From Pieris napi (Eukaryota; Arthropoda; Insecta; Lepidoptera; Pieridae), in the NCBI RefSeq assembly GCF_905475465.1, contig NC_062248.1, forward strand, positions 4,092,001 to 4,156,000: a DNA stretch of 64,000 nucleotides. The letters run 5' to 3'. Positions within the stretch are counted from its first letter, which is position 1. Each line of letters starts with the position of its first letter. The notes under the pieces were generated by a model. It ran no database searches and was not told where the DNA came from. It saw only the letters and a program-made list of their open reading frames with translations. Both the position numbers and the translations under genes were made by a program. Below are positions 45,496-58,584 of this stretch, one piece after another.

Positions 45496-47690
45496 TATCT
45501 TGTGACTTGAAGTCCCCTCTTCCTTGCGCCAACTTTTCTCTAGCATTCTAGAATGACACCATTCTAATACTTACATTTACTTGATTTACCTTGAAATATG
45601 TAGTATGAAATTTAAGTAACATATATATCGCAATATCTATAACATCAAAATATTCTAAATAAACTACGAATTGAGGTTCCATTTGAAGTTTTTTTTAAAG
45701 TAGCTATTACGAAAAATATATAAAATGATTATAAATATACATGTATTTCAAAATTATGACTTAGTGCAATGTGTGATTTTATATACAGAATTATTAAACT
45801 TCACATATGCATATAAAATAAAAAGTTAAAATTTGTTAATTATTAAGAAAGCTATTTAAATGAGATAAACTTTCTTTATTTCACTGCCTCACGTACCGTA
45901 AATATACTAATTCTATTAATATTTAGAGACATTGAAAATTACAAAAATTACAATAATAATAAATATAAAACGATCACGAAACCGCTCGGACAATAGTGGT
46001 GCATGAACAGCTGAAAAATTTGATATTTTTTATGACAAAAACCTTTTATTTTAAACCCTTTTTATCAACCTTCTGAATTTCTAATATACGCATATATATG
46101 GCACATAGTCGAAGATTCTTATCTTGTTTAAGTGACTCAAAAACAGTTATTTTTGTTATTAAAAGAGAATTACTCCAATTTTCTTAAAAACCTCAAAAAC
46201 ATTCTTATATAATATATAAAAGGGTATCTCAATGTCTGTAAATAGTAAATAATTCATAAAATGTAAACAGAGCCTGGAAAATCTTTATGTTGAGATACCA
46301 CTAACATTCCAAAACCTTTTCGTGCCTATCTTTTCTCATTTATTCGTTATGACCACAAAAAGTACCAAAAATCCAAGATAGTAATTCGACACTACCTCAC
46401 CGTAGTATAAAAAATGTAAATAATGTCGATGGCTCGCCACAGGAGTTAACTTTTTGTTATGTCTGTTCCGTGTTGATTGGTTTTATTGGCTCTGGCAACA
46501 CTCAGGGGCCGCGTACAACCCATAAAACGTCATTCCTTTTGTATAATACCTCGATAAAAACTAAGATTAAAAGGAGTATTCTAAAACACGTTTAGTACAG
46601 ACTAATAAAATTAGAGAGTAGGATATAATGGGGTCTTAAATCTTAATCAAGTGACTCCTAAACACTCACTCTAAAAGTATGTATTAGGACATCGAAACTT
46701 ACACGTGGCTATCATACTTAGGTCACAAATTAGCTTCAGAGAGATCCTAGAATAACTCTAGGACCTAGAAATATCTAGTATCTAATAACTAATTTTGATT
46801 CATTTTGAATGTATTAAACGCAAATGAGGTTAAAAATCAACCTAATACGTCTTGGAATTTGTCGGATGGGCGTATCGAGCAGCGATTTTTTTGAAGCGTG
46901 AAGACACGGCATAAATGTGGATAATGTACGACGTTAATTCCTGCCCTAAAAGCTCTAATTGGTCGTTTTTCCTCATGCCGGACGACGGACGGCCGGAGGA
47001 GAGCAAAAAGTGTAGCCGGCGCGGAATGCGGCTCGTTGAATAACCATTTGTGCGCGCCATCTATACAATAAACAAAGAGATTTGCGTAAAAATACGTTGG
47101 CTTTGTGATTTATTTATGCAAGCTTTTAAATTCAGAATGAGATTATTTACGTTTTGGCCCGTTTATTTTTCGATTATCGCAGTTGTGCCAGCCGAGAGCC
47201 GCCAAGAATGTCGAAATCATTCAGGCCGGTAAGTGGGTAGAGGAATTTGCCATTCATATCGTCAACTCCGGTGGAAAACAAAGTTTTGGCAGAGTTTGTA
47301 TTTTTATTTTAGTGTACAATAAAGTATTTCTTATTTAATTTGACAACGTGTATGTTTTTAATTAGAATATGTCGGATGTCGTACTTTAAATGAAACACAA
47401 AATTGCCAACTGAAATTCAATAAAAATTGAAGAATAGCGTTCGCTAAATATAAAAAAGGTTTGAATATGCATAAAAAATAAGCAATTATTGGGAAGGTCT
47501 TGAAAAAAGTTACTCGTTTCGTTATCAATACAAAGATATCCTGCAAATAATTAAGTATCATTGTTTGAAGGTTACATTTAAATTAATAATATAGTGTCTA
47601 ATTACAGTAAAACACTAGTGTAAATTCATCACTGCAAGTAATGGAGAATTATATTTATTGGTATCAATTACCTCATATAATTCAATAGAT
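45496..47690. other. No gene recognised; one GC-rich patch
   Basis: The stretch 46960-47040 is GC-rich (GACGACGGACGGCCGGAGGA, GTAGCCGGCGCGGAATGCGG) in an otherwise AT-rich region. The overlapping frames (46842-47060, 47050-47232) have no recognised domain. It could be a promoter or a conserved non-coding element. Confidence 0.35.
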
Positions 47691-47699
47691 TAAGAAGTA

Positions 47700-47905
47700 T
47701 TGGCCTAGTGCTTACGTGTGCATATTTCAACCCTATGCTCGTCCATTTATAACGTGTTCGTATGGTGAAGGAAAAAGTGGCAGGTCCTCTAAGTCACCTT
47801 TGTTTTAATTTCTTATTTACCCTAAAATCAACGATATGTCAAGCATATGCTGATCAACTTGCCTAATATGATCAGTCAGTGATGACTGTCAGATGAGAGA
47901 AACAG
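47700..47905 (+). repeat. Decayed SINE (22.1-kb family)
   Basis: TATTGGCCTAGTGCTTACGT is the head and CGTGTTCGTATGGTGAAGGA part of the body. The end is rearranged. Confidence 0.55.
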
Positions 47906-49104
47906 AGGTAGAAACGTGTTTGCTTCTCAGCCGTTTGGGGAATCACCAGATTCTGGTTTTATTTAGATAATATATTAAAGTAGCTGACCTTCGTTTGGCC
48001 TTACTATATTATTACTTAGCCTATCTTTTTATTAGCTAAACACCAACATATGGAATCTTTTGCTATGACACCTCAAGTACCCATATAGACGCTTTTACGT
48101 CATAAAACCCTAAGCACTAAATAAAACTAAATTTTTCAATATTTCTCTCCATACCTTCCTCAGAGTTCAAGGAATAAGTTAAAAAAATTACTTGAATTGG
48201 TCCGGTCGTCTTCAAGTTTTGCGTTTGGCATCATATTTTGCGATTCGTTTTTATATAGATTAATATAAAAAATATCATTTTAAGAAAGGCATAAGACAAA
48301 TTGTGTCCTTATACCACACACTGTATATTGTATACAGTAATCGTTGTAGTATTGTAGTACGCAACTACGCATTACATGCAACGCGCAGACGCACCCAGCG
48401 TGATTCTGGGTCATTATCCTGCCACAAAGCACAGCACACATACAACACCACAGACACACAATACAGATACAATCAAGCGATCAAGCTATTTTATTCTTTT
48501 ACTATCCCGCCATCATGCCCGCGCCGGTGTGGCATTTAGAAAAATTGCCAACTATTTTGAAATAGATAATATTGATATTGTTTATGGTTATAAAAATATG
48601 TATCTATGGAAAATGTTCCAAAATTAAATATCTTTGACTTATTTATGTCAAGTTTATAAATGTTATAGCAACTACAGTCATTTAAATTCACTCGTAATTC
48701 GTAGGGCCAGCTATAACCTCGTCCTACACGGGAAAGCGTATTAATTGTGAAGCATAGTTTTTGTAGAGAAAATAGTGTAATGTTTATAAATAACAGATTT
48801 CCTTACAGATTATTAATGTCGTTATTGCATCGAATATAAAATTAAATTATTTATCAGTGTAACCTTATAATGTTCAATGAAACTTATTAACTAACAACTC
48901 AACCTTAACGAAGGTCTTAATGGACGTCATAAACAGACAACATTCAGACTTCAATGTGTCCAAATAATATTTACGCTTTCACGTTTCAACCGATTAACTA
49001 ATTAATTCATTTCGGTATATTAACCAAATGAATATAGCATTACATATGTTTTTTTATAGTTATACAGGCAATTGTTAAGCGTAAAACTGACTCGATTAGT
49101 CTCA

Positions 49105-49170
49105 ATTTAATTGCTCGTACGGTGAAGAAGAACGTGAGGAAACCGGCATAGACCCAATAGACCCAAAAGA
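49105..49170 (+). repeat. SINE body fragment
   Basis: TTGCTCGTACGGTGAAGAAG and GTGAGGAAACCGGCATAGAC match the SINE body. Confidence 0.55.
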
Positions 49171-50394
49171 ACTTATTGTACTCCAAGTGGCGCGTGGTTT
49201 AAAATTGAAATACATGCGCCTAGCAAGATTTTATTCCTTTGTTTTGTTCACATTAGAAAATGTTTTCTATCTGTTGTCGTCCTGTTATGTAGAGATGTAG
49301 AGAGATAGAAATCATTGATTTTTTTTATATTTGTTATTAAATAATTTTTATTCTAATTAAACAAATATACAATATTTACACTTTTAACCTACATAATAAT
49401 AATAAAAATTAAAAATCAAATCGGTTTTCTTTCTCCCAAACTAAATATTATTATGGCAATGTGACCTTATAACTCTATACGTACATACCGTTTATAACAA
49501 CCATTTTATTGCCACTGAATTGCGGATTTGAATTAACAGAACCCAAGGCCGGGGTTAACAACCTTGTGCTTCTGCAAAAAACGCCAAACTTGAACACTAG
49601 GTGACGATTTCAACCGCAGATTAAGACAATATAGCAATTCTATAAAGTGTTTTGAAAAGATTACATTTTAAACGTTTTGGTATGATATTAAAAATTTTGG
49701 TTAGAATCAAATCCAACATAATATCAGCCGTTATTCCAACACGTGGTAGACATATTTAGTAATTTAAAGCAAGATGTACCATACCATATATTGGGTATAT
49801 TTTTATTCCACCGGGATACTATTCACTAGACACTTAAATCTCCAGGGTTATACGAATGCTAACTTTAACCACTGAGCCCCAAATGCCGTGATCTTTTCCG
49901 ATACGAAAACGAAGAATCGCCTTATGATACAACTAAATTTAATTAAGAAGATATTAAAAGCAGTTGTCCTAATTCTTTCAGATAAAATCTTTATATCCAA
50001 AATGGTTTTAGGTGTAACATTTAAACGAACTTATTTCGATTAAGCAAACTTCTGAATGCCATTCAATTAAGTCAAGTGAAACGTATATTTAGAACATTAT
50101 AACTAACAATCGTCAATTAAACGAATAGTATCTAAAAATAGATTTCGCTAATCACGTCGCTTCTGTACTACGTTGACACAGCGTGGGCGCAAGCACTCAA
50201 CCGCCTCGACACAATTGGCTAATTGTACAAACTTGAACACCCACGCCCTCCAGAGTTCTACAAGTATTGGGACATAAATAATAATGAAGACATCGTTCTA
50301 CCACCAAGTTTACAACAAATTAAATATAAGAAAATTCTTTTGTTATTTCTTTCTTTATAAAAATTCTGTAATACTGCATTTAAATCGCTTTCTT

Positions 50395-50545
50395 CAATGA
50401 ATATGTGGAACCAGCTACCCGTTTAAGTGTTTCTGACTTTGGGTCCTTCAAGAAAAGAGCATACCAATATTTAAAAGCCCGATAACGCATTCACCTTGTG
50501 GAATGATGACTGACGATGGTATGAATTAACAGCAGATGAGCCTGC
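50395..50545 (+). mobile_element. jockey/CR1-like LINE 3' fragment, decayed
   Basis: ATGTGGAACCAGCTACCCGT, then TTGGGTCCTTCAAGAAAAGA and GATGAGCCTGCTCC mark a diverged copy. Confidence 0.65.
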
Positions 50546-51089
50546 TCCATATTTCTCTGCTCTATACAAAATATAACATATATAATGTATATATAGGTGT
50601 GTTACAACTCTAAAAAGGTATACTTGGTCCTAAATGACACAGACAATTCAAAGAATCTGTAGAAGAAATAAATATGTGTTATGGGTCCCAAACATATCTT
50701 TTGCTTTATCTCTCTGTGATATTATTTTGACATTCGTTTGAAAATGTACTTAATTTAAAAGAGGGCGTTAAAACTGATTTACTTTAAATGAATAGGGTAA
50801 TTAATAAAGCCACTTGATCTCTACGCAATTAAATTTAAAATTAAATTAGGTAGGTGAAAAAATAGAACACAAGAACAGTGTCACTTTATTAGAGACTGTA
50901 AGTAGTGTTATTGGACACTTCCTTATGTTAAAAATCCTTTTTCGTAAATTAGGTTAGACTTAAATTATTTATTAGTCCTTAAGTTAGGCTACATCGTTAT
51001 TTTCCATGATGAAAGACACACATGTATAAAGAAAAAAATAAAAATTAGGTAAACGGTCATTATCTTCAGACATATTATATATATTTATA

Positions 51090-51345
51090 GGTCACTAGCA
51101 AACTCGGCGAACTCCGTTTCGCCACCAGATGGCTTCATTTTATGTAACATTTCGTTTGGTGATCCCGCTTTTCTGTTGAAATTTTTCCTGAATTTTCTAT
51201 ATATTTGTATATGTTATTTGCTATAAACCTCACAGAGCCCGAGACCTTTCCAACGAATGCAAAACCGTGGAAATCGGTTCGTTTGTTCTGGAGTTATAGC
51301 GTCAGGAAGGAAAACCCGACTTATTTTTATTATAGGTCATATTTG
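51090..51345 (-). mobile_element. Helitron-like non-autonomous element
   Basis: On the minus strand: AATAAGTCGGGTTTTCCTTC, then GAACCGATTTCCACGGTTTT, and the end GGCGAACTCCGTTTCGCC region followed by GTTTGCTAGT. Same end type as the others. Confidence 0.55.
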
Positions 51346-51894
51346 CAATTTAATGTGCGATGTACATAAGTGCGACCCCATATTTAAAATAACTAAATGA
51401 TACATTAAAGAATTATAAGTTATACATTACAGCAGAACAACAAAGCATCTATCTTGGTGCATGTTCACTGACCCGTAGTTTTATTGGTAGGCAGGCACCA
51501 GTCATGTGGTCTGGTTACTACACAGATAATATTACTACGCCGGTTAGATGCTATTTTGAGACAAGTGATGCCCCACTTCCAACTATTCTTATCCGCATCT
51601 CGACTTTGTTATGGAGACACAGAAATTGTGTTAATTGAGCGAAATTGATAAAGTTGAATAATGATACTTCGGCTTACTTTGATAGTTTTAACTACGCCGT
51701 ACATATGTGGCACTATATTTGGTATAAAGTTACCATTGGTTAAACATACATATGTACCTAAGCACCTAAGCACAGAATTTCTTTTTACGCAAAGTTAGGA
51801 ATTTTGTGGTACAGAAAATATCCTTTAGAGTCAACATTTGAGGATATGTCAGGCACAAGAACACCTTTATGTAATGTAAAGGCGGGTATAAAGC

Positions 51895-52243
51895 TTAGGT
51901 TTCCTAAAAAGCGGTGCCGTTAACTAACGGCCGTCATTTTACGGTTGTTAATAACGGCCTTCTTTACTTTTTAACATAATGCATTTTCGCTCGTCCAAGT
52001 CACGTTTCCACTCATGATATTAATTAAATATGGGCACCGCTACACGCGAAAAACGTTGAACTAATGTTTATCACCGCTATAACGGCCGTCATACAAATGA
52101 CAGCACCACTATTTGACGTTACGGTGACACTCAACGTTCTCTAGAAAACCTACTAGGATGTTATTTATAGACAACGTATGGGTGACGTCACCAAACATAC
52201 ATTACGGCCGTTGATAACGGCACCACTTTTCTAGGAAACCTAA
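51895..52243. mobile_element. MITE with TAGGTTTCCTA termini and ACGGCCGT repeats
   Basis: TAGGTTTCCTAAAAAGCGGT at the left is the inverse of ACCACTTTTCTAGGAAACCTA at the right (diverged over about 38 bases), probably with a TA duplication. ACGGCCGT occurs three times inside and near the ends. Confidence 0.82.
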
Positions 52244-52767
52244 AGGTGCCTTGAACAACCAAAACTTAAAAAAGCCATCAAGAAACAGTTGCTAATAATA
52301 TTATATTTGCTCTCCGCGAGACGCAAATAAAACGTATTTTAGAAATATAAACGCTAATTTATTTAATTACATTGCAAAACTTGCTTATCAGCAATCGTGG
52401 TCACCGACAGTGTTTATATTAATATTAAATAAATAATATGTTAAATGGAAGAAACTAGGTGTCCTCGCACACAGGAAATCCTAGTGAAGGGGCTAGTGCA
52501 CTTTCTCTTTTAACTATAACCTTATCCGCTTAGCTCCTACTCTATCTTCCTTTAAATCTCTACTGTACGAGTCCTGTCCACATCGTATCCCTAACATTCG
52601 TACTAACTGATCTAGAATTATCGTGATTCGTGTGCATTTTTTATTTTTATTATTGTTCCTTTCACTTTTTACATGTTTTAATTGCTTTGCTTTGTTCCAT
52701 TAGTTTTGCCTGAAAAATTATATGTCTTATGTAGTTTTGCACTTCTTGCACTCACCTTCTAAAAAAA

Positions 52768-52815
52768 ATTGGAAGAGATCGCTTGAAAGCTTATCGCCAC
52801 CACATCCTTTGGATT
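52768..52815 (+). repeat. Diverged GAGATCGCTT repeat end
   Basis: TTGGAAGAGATCGCTTGAAA then GCTTATCGCCACCACATCC is a diverged copy of the 9.46-kb repeat. Confidence 0.5.
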
Positions 52816-53467
52816 TACTGACTATATTTCTGTATACTTGCAAAGAAGTTTTAATACATAAACTGTACACCCTTTTTTTATTGTGTAATAAAGTTTTGTC
52901 TTTCAAATAGAGGTTCGATTGTAACGAAACTCTATTTGTATGTGTATATCAGTTTAAGAAGTTTTATTTAAATATATTTTTAAACCTTACACTACCCAAA
53001 AAACAGTACCGATGTTAGATGAACACAACTAGGTATTAAGTCACCACAAATATATTTAAGTGCTAATAACCTTATGTATCTAAAATATTCGAGAGGCGCC
53101 ACGTGTAATAAAAAACAAGTTATGTCGAAAGTTGCTTCAATAAAGGTTAGAACGGTTTACAGTTAACTTTAAATTACATACGTGATTAGTTACGTTGAGA
53201 TTGGAACGCTAATGTTTACGTTTAGAGTTATGGGCTGAACGCATAGTAAGTTTCGTAAGGTATACGAAAATTAAGTACGATTTGAGACAGATAAGATAAT
53301 AGTAAAATAAGTTCATCACAAATTATAGAAGAAATATATATAGTCTTAGAATTAGGCTTGATATTATGACATAATGTTTTTATTTAAGTCGTCAGGTATA
53401 AAGAGGAATTGAATTCTTATAATATATCTTTCATAGTAGATTTTTTCATGGCATCATCGGACGTCGA

Positions 53468-53760
53468 CGCAGAATACGAAATTCCACCCGTATAACCTCG
53501 ACCTCCGCTGTTCCACAACTGAGCGTTTTTTGAGGCAGTTTTTGTCGTGCACCACCATTATGTAGAACCAGCAGCCCACTAAAGTATTTCCGAACCAATT
53601 CGACTTAGGATCCTTCAAGAAAAGAGCGTACCAATTCTTAAAAGGCCGGCAACGCACTTGCAAGCTTTTTTGCAATGTGTATCCACGGCGGTATCGTTTA
53701 ACATCAGGTGAATCTCCTGTCCATTTGCCCCTGTTCTATTAAATAAAATCTTTCAACAAA
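53468..53760 (+). mobile_element. jockey/CR1-like LINE 3' fragment
   Basis: It starts ACGAAATTCCACCCGTATAA, has CCAATTCGACTTAGGATCCT and AAAGGCCGGCAACGCACTTG, and ends CATCAGGTGAATCTCCTGTC with an A-rich tail. It is a fairly full copy of the shared 3' region. Confidence 0.82.
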
Positions 53761-54453
53761 AAAAATCAACGCGTCGATATTTTTTGTAGAACAATTTGTT
53801 TCACAAAATACTCGAAAGACAAGAAATACCTGATTATATGCCTTAGGAAGAATTAAAATCAGATCTGTCACTTGTGTATGAATTTCAAGAGACAGAGATT
53901 ATTATTGTATTAATAATGTTTTATTATCAAATAGTTTCTTTATTGTCAACGTAGGACCTTTATATTAGTATAACATTTTTTATTTAAAAAGTACTTAGTA
54001 AATAAAACTTAAGAACTATATAAGTTCTACGGTATATGAGAATTAAAACCACAATTCATTATAATAAACGAAGACGCTAAAATAATTTTCTTAAAACAGT
54101 TAATAAAATTTACCCTCAACGAGGTGTTAATAAAAACCTGTGATGTGAAATCAAGACAAGTTTCAGCTCAACGTTAGATGTTTGTTTTCAAAGGAAACTG
54201 TTTTGCGCAAGCGCTTGCTAAAAGATGACGTTGGCTTCGTTGGAAACTGTAAGTGCACTTAACTTAGGGCTGTCAAATTTCGTAAGATATTTGTCAGTTC
54301 CTCTATAAGTACTAGCCTCACCACCCGATATCATCACTATTATATCGCTAGCACATTTTTCTAGACAGCTACTGTAAAAATTTCAGCCAAATCAGTCGCG
54401 TAGTTTTGTTTTAACCGAGAGTGGAAGCAAGCCTGTCCGCGGATTTCAGAGAA

Positions 54454-54582
54454 ATAGAAAAAGAGCAATATAGGTCGGTGATTAGATTCTTGTTTTTGAA
54501 ACTGAAATCGCGCAGCGAAATCAAAGAGCGCTTGGATGCAGTGTACGGTGACTCTTCTCCTTCGATGGTGACCGTCAAAACC
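54454..54582 (+). mobile_element. mariner transposase N-terminal fragment
   Basis: The frame reads EKEQYRSVIRFLFLKLKSRS then EIKERLDAVYGDSSPSMVTV. This matches the N-terminal helix-turn-helix region of mariner transposases. The start is ATA instead of ATG and the frame breaks off after VKT, so it is a relic. Confidence 0.8.
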
Positions 54583-55649
54583 TTAATTAATAAATAAAGT
54601 TTCTAATATTGAAAGCTTTTTATTAATTAAGGTACAGTAATGCATCAAAATCATCATTATTCTTCATACATTCAGTTGTCATGTCATATAGGATTAATTT
54701 TACAGAATTCTGTTTACTAGCAGATTTTCTTCAAGGCTTTTGAGACAGATACCATGATTATTACTACATACAATTAGTTTATATAAATAAATTATTATCT
54801 GTTTGGTCTTTGCTTCTCCAAACTTCTCGAAGGCACACGATGATTAAGTGCGTGTCGGTCGCTGGCGCTGTTGTTAATAATTGTCTTTTACCATAATAGC
54901 AAGTAGTTAGTCCATAAAGGAAAATACATTGAATACAATCTCCACACGGAGCTAAGGTATGATTCGGGTCTAAGCGCTATGACCCCGGTATGACAAAATC
55001 CCATTGGAATTTGACACATGGAACTCATTGCTAGAGTTTAGTTTCGCCACCACTTTGAATTTTTCCACAAGTGCGATTAGAAATAAACATTATGTTTTAA
55101 GGTCTAACTAACTAGAAGTACACGTTTTCCCGCGTGAAGTAGTCTTGCCAAGTTTATTTTTTATTCAATGTGGCGTTTGTGTTAATAATAATTACACAGA
55201 AGAGAAAGACGCAAGGAAGAAGTAACCTTTGCATCCTTGTAGCTTGTTACATGGAAAAAAGTTTTTAATTTTAAATTGTTACAATACAAGTCTTTTAATT
55301 TTTATAAATTATATAAAGCAAGTAATGATATTACTTAATTTCACAAACTTTTGACGTCCAATATAACCTGCAGTTCTAGTTCAGAAGTAACGTACGTACA
55401 CCTATAAAAACCTACTTACTATATGACTGATATATAGCAGATTTCAGTTTCGACTTTTTTCGAATGGGAAGGCTCAAAGCTACTTACTTGGTTATAAAGA
55501 TATCAACTTACTAGATCATTAAAGTGGAAATAACTTAACCACAAGTAAACGACATTAATTTATTGCTAAGTGTTCGTGGTATTATAAATCACGTATTCTT
55601 TGGTTGTGGTTGCAAATTGCGTTGTATAGCAATTAGATTTCTGAGACAT

Positions 55650-55663
55650 GTTACCATGGCAAC
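55650..55663. promoter_or_regulatory. RFX X-box-like palindrome
   Basis: GTTACCATGGCAAC fits the RFX consensus (GTTRCCATGGYAAC-type) with both half sites intact. RFX sites usually lie just upstream of ciliary genes. No gene is recognised within a few hundred bases on either strand. Confidence 0.45.
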
Positions 55664-55964
55664 GGATAACAAGTAAAAAGTCGTTTGCGATTTTTTAAAA
55701 TTAAAAATCAAGGCAACCCTACCATTGTCATTGTTTGTGTAAACTTTCTTGTCAATATTTAGTGTCAATTTAATATGTAAACATTAATTGAGTCTTTTTT
55801 GGGGCAAGGGGCATTACATTGATTATTATTTAACAGGTTTTGCTATTACAGCTCTATTTCTTCTGAACTCCTCTGTCCCGGATCAAACCTGCCTAAACTT
55901 CAAAAAAAATTTACTCCAAAAATTTAAAAACTATTTCTTCATTTATTTCTTATGCGTGATAGTA

Positions 55965-56345
55965 TTTTTCCCGAAGGGGTAGGCAGAGATGATCTCCACT
56001 TACTACGGTCCTCACATACCTCTCTTGGTACATCCACTTTGACATTCACCATGCCTGATCATCCTTTCCTTCTACCTTCTGATTTTGGTCCTGGTATGTA
56101 CGACAAGACCTATCCAATCTCATCATCCATGGTTGCTTTGTATATTTCACTTGATAACCGCTACTCATTCATACATTCTACCTGGCCAATCAAAGATCAA
56201 TTTGGTCAAGGTTAAAAGTCCTCTTATAAGCCACCTTTCTTACCTTCCAAAGGCATTTATTAAATTAATCCCTATAAGCCATGGATTCTCAGGGGTAAGC
56301 ACTTGTGGGGGGGGGGGGGGGGGGAGGTCTGAGGAGGTCGTTGAG
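55965..56345. repeat. Unclassified repeat ending in an 18-G run
   Basis: TTTTTCCCGAAGGGGTAGGC is a segment I associate with common insect repeats. An uninterrupted run of 18 G is at 56307-56324. The overlapping frames have no recognised domain. Confidence 0.4.
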
Positions 56346-56729
56346 TCCTACAAAAAATTAATACGTTTATTATTTTTGAGACCTTTGCTGAAATTGCAGT
56401 AAATCTGCTTACTTAATACTTGATCTTTTTTTGAATAAACATATGAAAAAAATCTTAAGTTGTATAAAGCTCCTAAAATCATGAGAAAGAATTTCAGTAT
56501 CGTCCAGTTATGAACATTCACACGCGGATCGTGCGTTTCAAAGTTGCGTGATTCTCGAAGTCAAGTATCAAGTTCGGCCCATCCCATGGGAAAATTACAA
56601 TATGACACTAACCAATTATGACATGACATTGACAGTTTTTTGCTAATTATGCAAAACTATAATTCAATATTAAAGAGTTTCAGTACTTTCAGATTATTTT
56701 TCCTAAATTGTTTCTATGTTCGTTTAATC

Positions 56730-56992
56730 TAATATATAAAATTCTCGTGTCGCGGTGTTTGTAGTTAAACTCTTCCGAAACGGCTTGACCGATTCTCATG
56801 AATCCATGTAATATTGGGTATGTCTGAGAATCGGACAACAAGGGTAGTCCACCCCTAAATTATTATTTTATTTTTTTTAGATAAAATTAAAAAAAATACA
56901 TACAAAATTTTCACCCCTCTACAATCAAACCCTATTTTTTATTATAAATGATATACATGGCAAAACGATGTTTGCCAGGTCAGCTAGTTAAA
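56730..56992 (+). mobile_element. Helitron-like non-autonomous element
   Basis: TCTAATATATAAAATTCTCG start, CGGCTTGACCGATTCTCATG inside and CGATGTTTGCCAGGTCAGCTAGT end. It is the closest relative of 27.1-27.4 kb. Confidence 0.75.
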
Positions 56993-57166
56993 TATAAAAC
57001 CCGACAACCGTTTCGCAGCAAAGTATACAATGTATCTATTATTATTATTGTTAGAATTGTCTGATTGTTCAATTTCCCAAGTTACGAATATCACTTCTAC
57101 AGATAATGAAAACAATTACGTAACTTATAGTCTAATATTACCTGCTAGATACTACGTATATGTTAA

Positions 57167-57434
57167 CGTAAAATTGTAAAAACCGTTAGATTGTAATCTA
57201 TCGGTTATCGGTTATCGGTATTCGGTAGATTGTACTACACTAACTTAGTTATCATTCAAACTTCTTTGGTCAATTACAGATTAATTTTACTTCCCAACAA
57301 TTTCATATAACTACCGAATAATAATACGTTAAATTGCAAGCAGTATGTTGAGTTGACAATCTTTCGACAGTTTACAATCTCGCGAGATAGATTACAATCT
57401 AACGGTTTTTACAATTTTACGGTGACATATACAT
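57167..57434. mobile_element. Long-arm MITE, copy with rebuilt left arm
   Basis: It has the same ends and middle as 29830-30155. After GATTGTAATCTAT the left arm is replaced by TCGGTTATCGGTTATCGG and rejoins at ATTCGGTAGATTGTACTACA. The right arm is complete. Confidence 0.88.
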
Positions 57435-58008
57435 AACAAAAACCTTTGCTATCGAAATTAGAATCAAGTTGTGAGCACAGAAGTTTTTCATTCACCTTAT
57501 TGGTTATTGCTAAATCATTATATAACAGAAAATTAATCGAGCCTATCATTACAAAAGTGCCAGCAGGCGATAAAAAGAGTAGTGCGGATGCCTTGCTTTT
57601 ATTACGTCTACAGCGAAGCGTTTTCTTTTTAATTTCAATGAAAAATCATACGCACCGGCTCTAAAAAGTGGCATTCCGCGCGTACGTTAAAAAAGTGAGT
57701 TCCCAGAAAATGGCGGCCGGAATGCAGCTGCGCGACCACCTTCATTAGGGACCCGTGGACATTCTGTCGAGATTTTTATTATATTTTTATTGTATACAAT
57801 GTTTATAGTATACAAAGATTATGGAAACGTTAGAGAATTTTACTACTACATAGTTGATAATTATCGTTTTATTGTACAGTTTAATACAACTTAAAATAAT
57901 ATTGTTGTTTCGAAGATCTTTATTAATCTATTATGTTGAAGTATAATGCTTATTTAATATGATATTGCAATGATATACGAGCATATACTCTCATATATGT
58001 TTCTGTTT

Positions 58009-58584
58009 TTAGTTGACATTATTTGTACAATTATAAAAGCTATAAACGATCAATTTAACGTTAGCTATATAAAGCGTAAGTGTTCTAAGAAAGTCAATTA
58101 ATTCAGACCCTAAAAACGGCCACACACCCGAGTTATGTAACGAAATATAATCGGTCATAACTTCATATAAGGCAGATAGGAATAATTCATGTGCGCACAG
58201 CTTTACATTGAATGCTTTCCAATAGCACAAACAATTGTACGCCTTTTTCAAATATTTCTTTTTCTCAATTCGCTTCCTTTCTTGGCTCACAGCCACATGT
58301 TTTATTGATGCCAGTTCATTGATATTGGTAGCTCGTTCAGCGGGTGAGTGGCCACTTATGTGTGCCTTATAAGGCCCCAGCCTTGGCCATATGGGGAACT
58401 CGTCACCGTGAATGCATTCATGCGCGCGCATATCAGATCGGCAAAACAAAGTTACGCCTGAATCTGTAATATTGTGTAAGCTTTGTTGTGTGTTAATGTT
58501 AAGGTGTTTAAGTGAAAAGGTTTCGTTTATTTTTTCCACGCCAAGAGATGTGCTTATATCAAAATGCTTTAAAAACTTTTAATA
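58009..58584 (-). other. Long open frame without a start codon, unrecognised
   Basis: The minus-strand frame is open for about 190 codons (to TGFCRS-type residues such as VTLFCRSDMRAHECIHGDEF). It ends in YSFYNCTNNVN. No ATG precedes the first quarter, so it would have to be a spliced exon. There is no recognised domain, and no clear acceptor was identified. It may be a lineage-specific exon or chance. Confidence 0.25.

Noticed and set aside
46842..47232. GC-rich frames at 46.8-47.2 kb as a gene
   Set aside because: Frames on both strands are equally open, with no domain; composition alone explains them.
53454..53675. Minus-strand frame of 73 codons
   Set aside because: It is the antisense of a LINE 3' end that reads on the plus strand.
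55788..56402. Frames near the X-box as the expected ciliary gene
   Set aside because: They overlap a repeat, use no splice signals that I can support, and show no domain.
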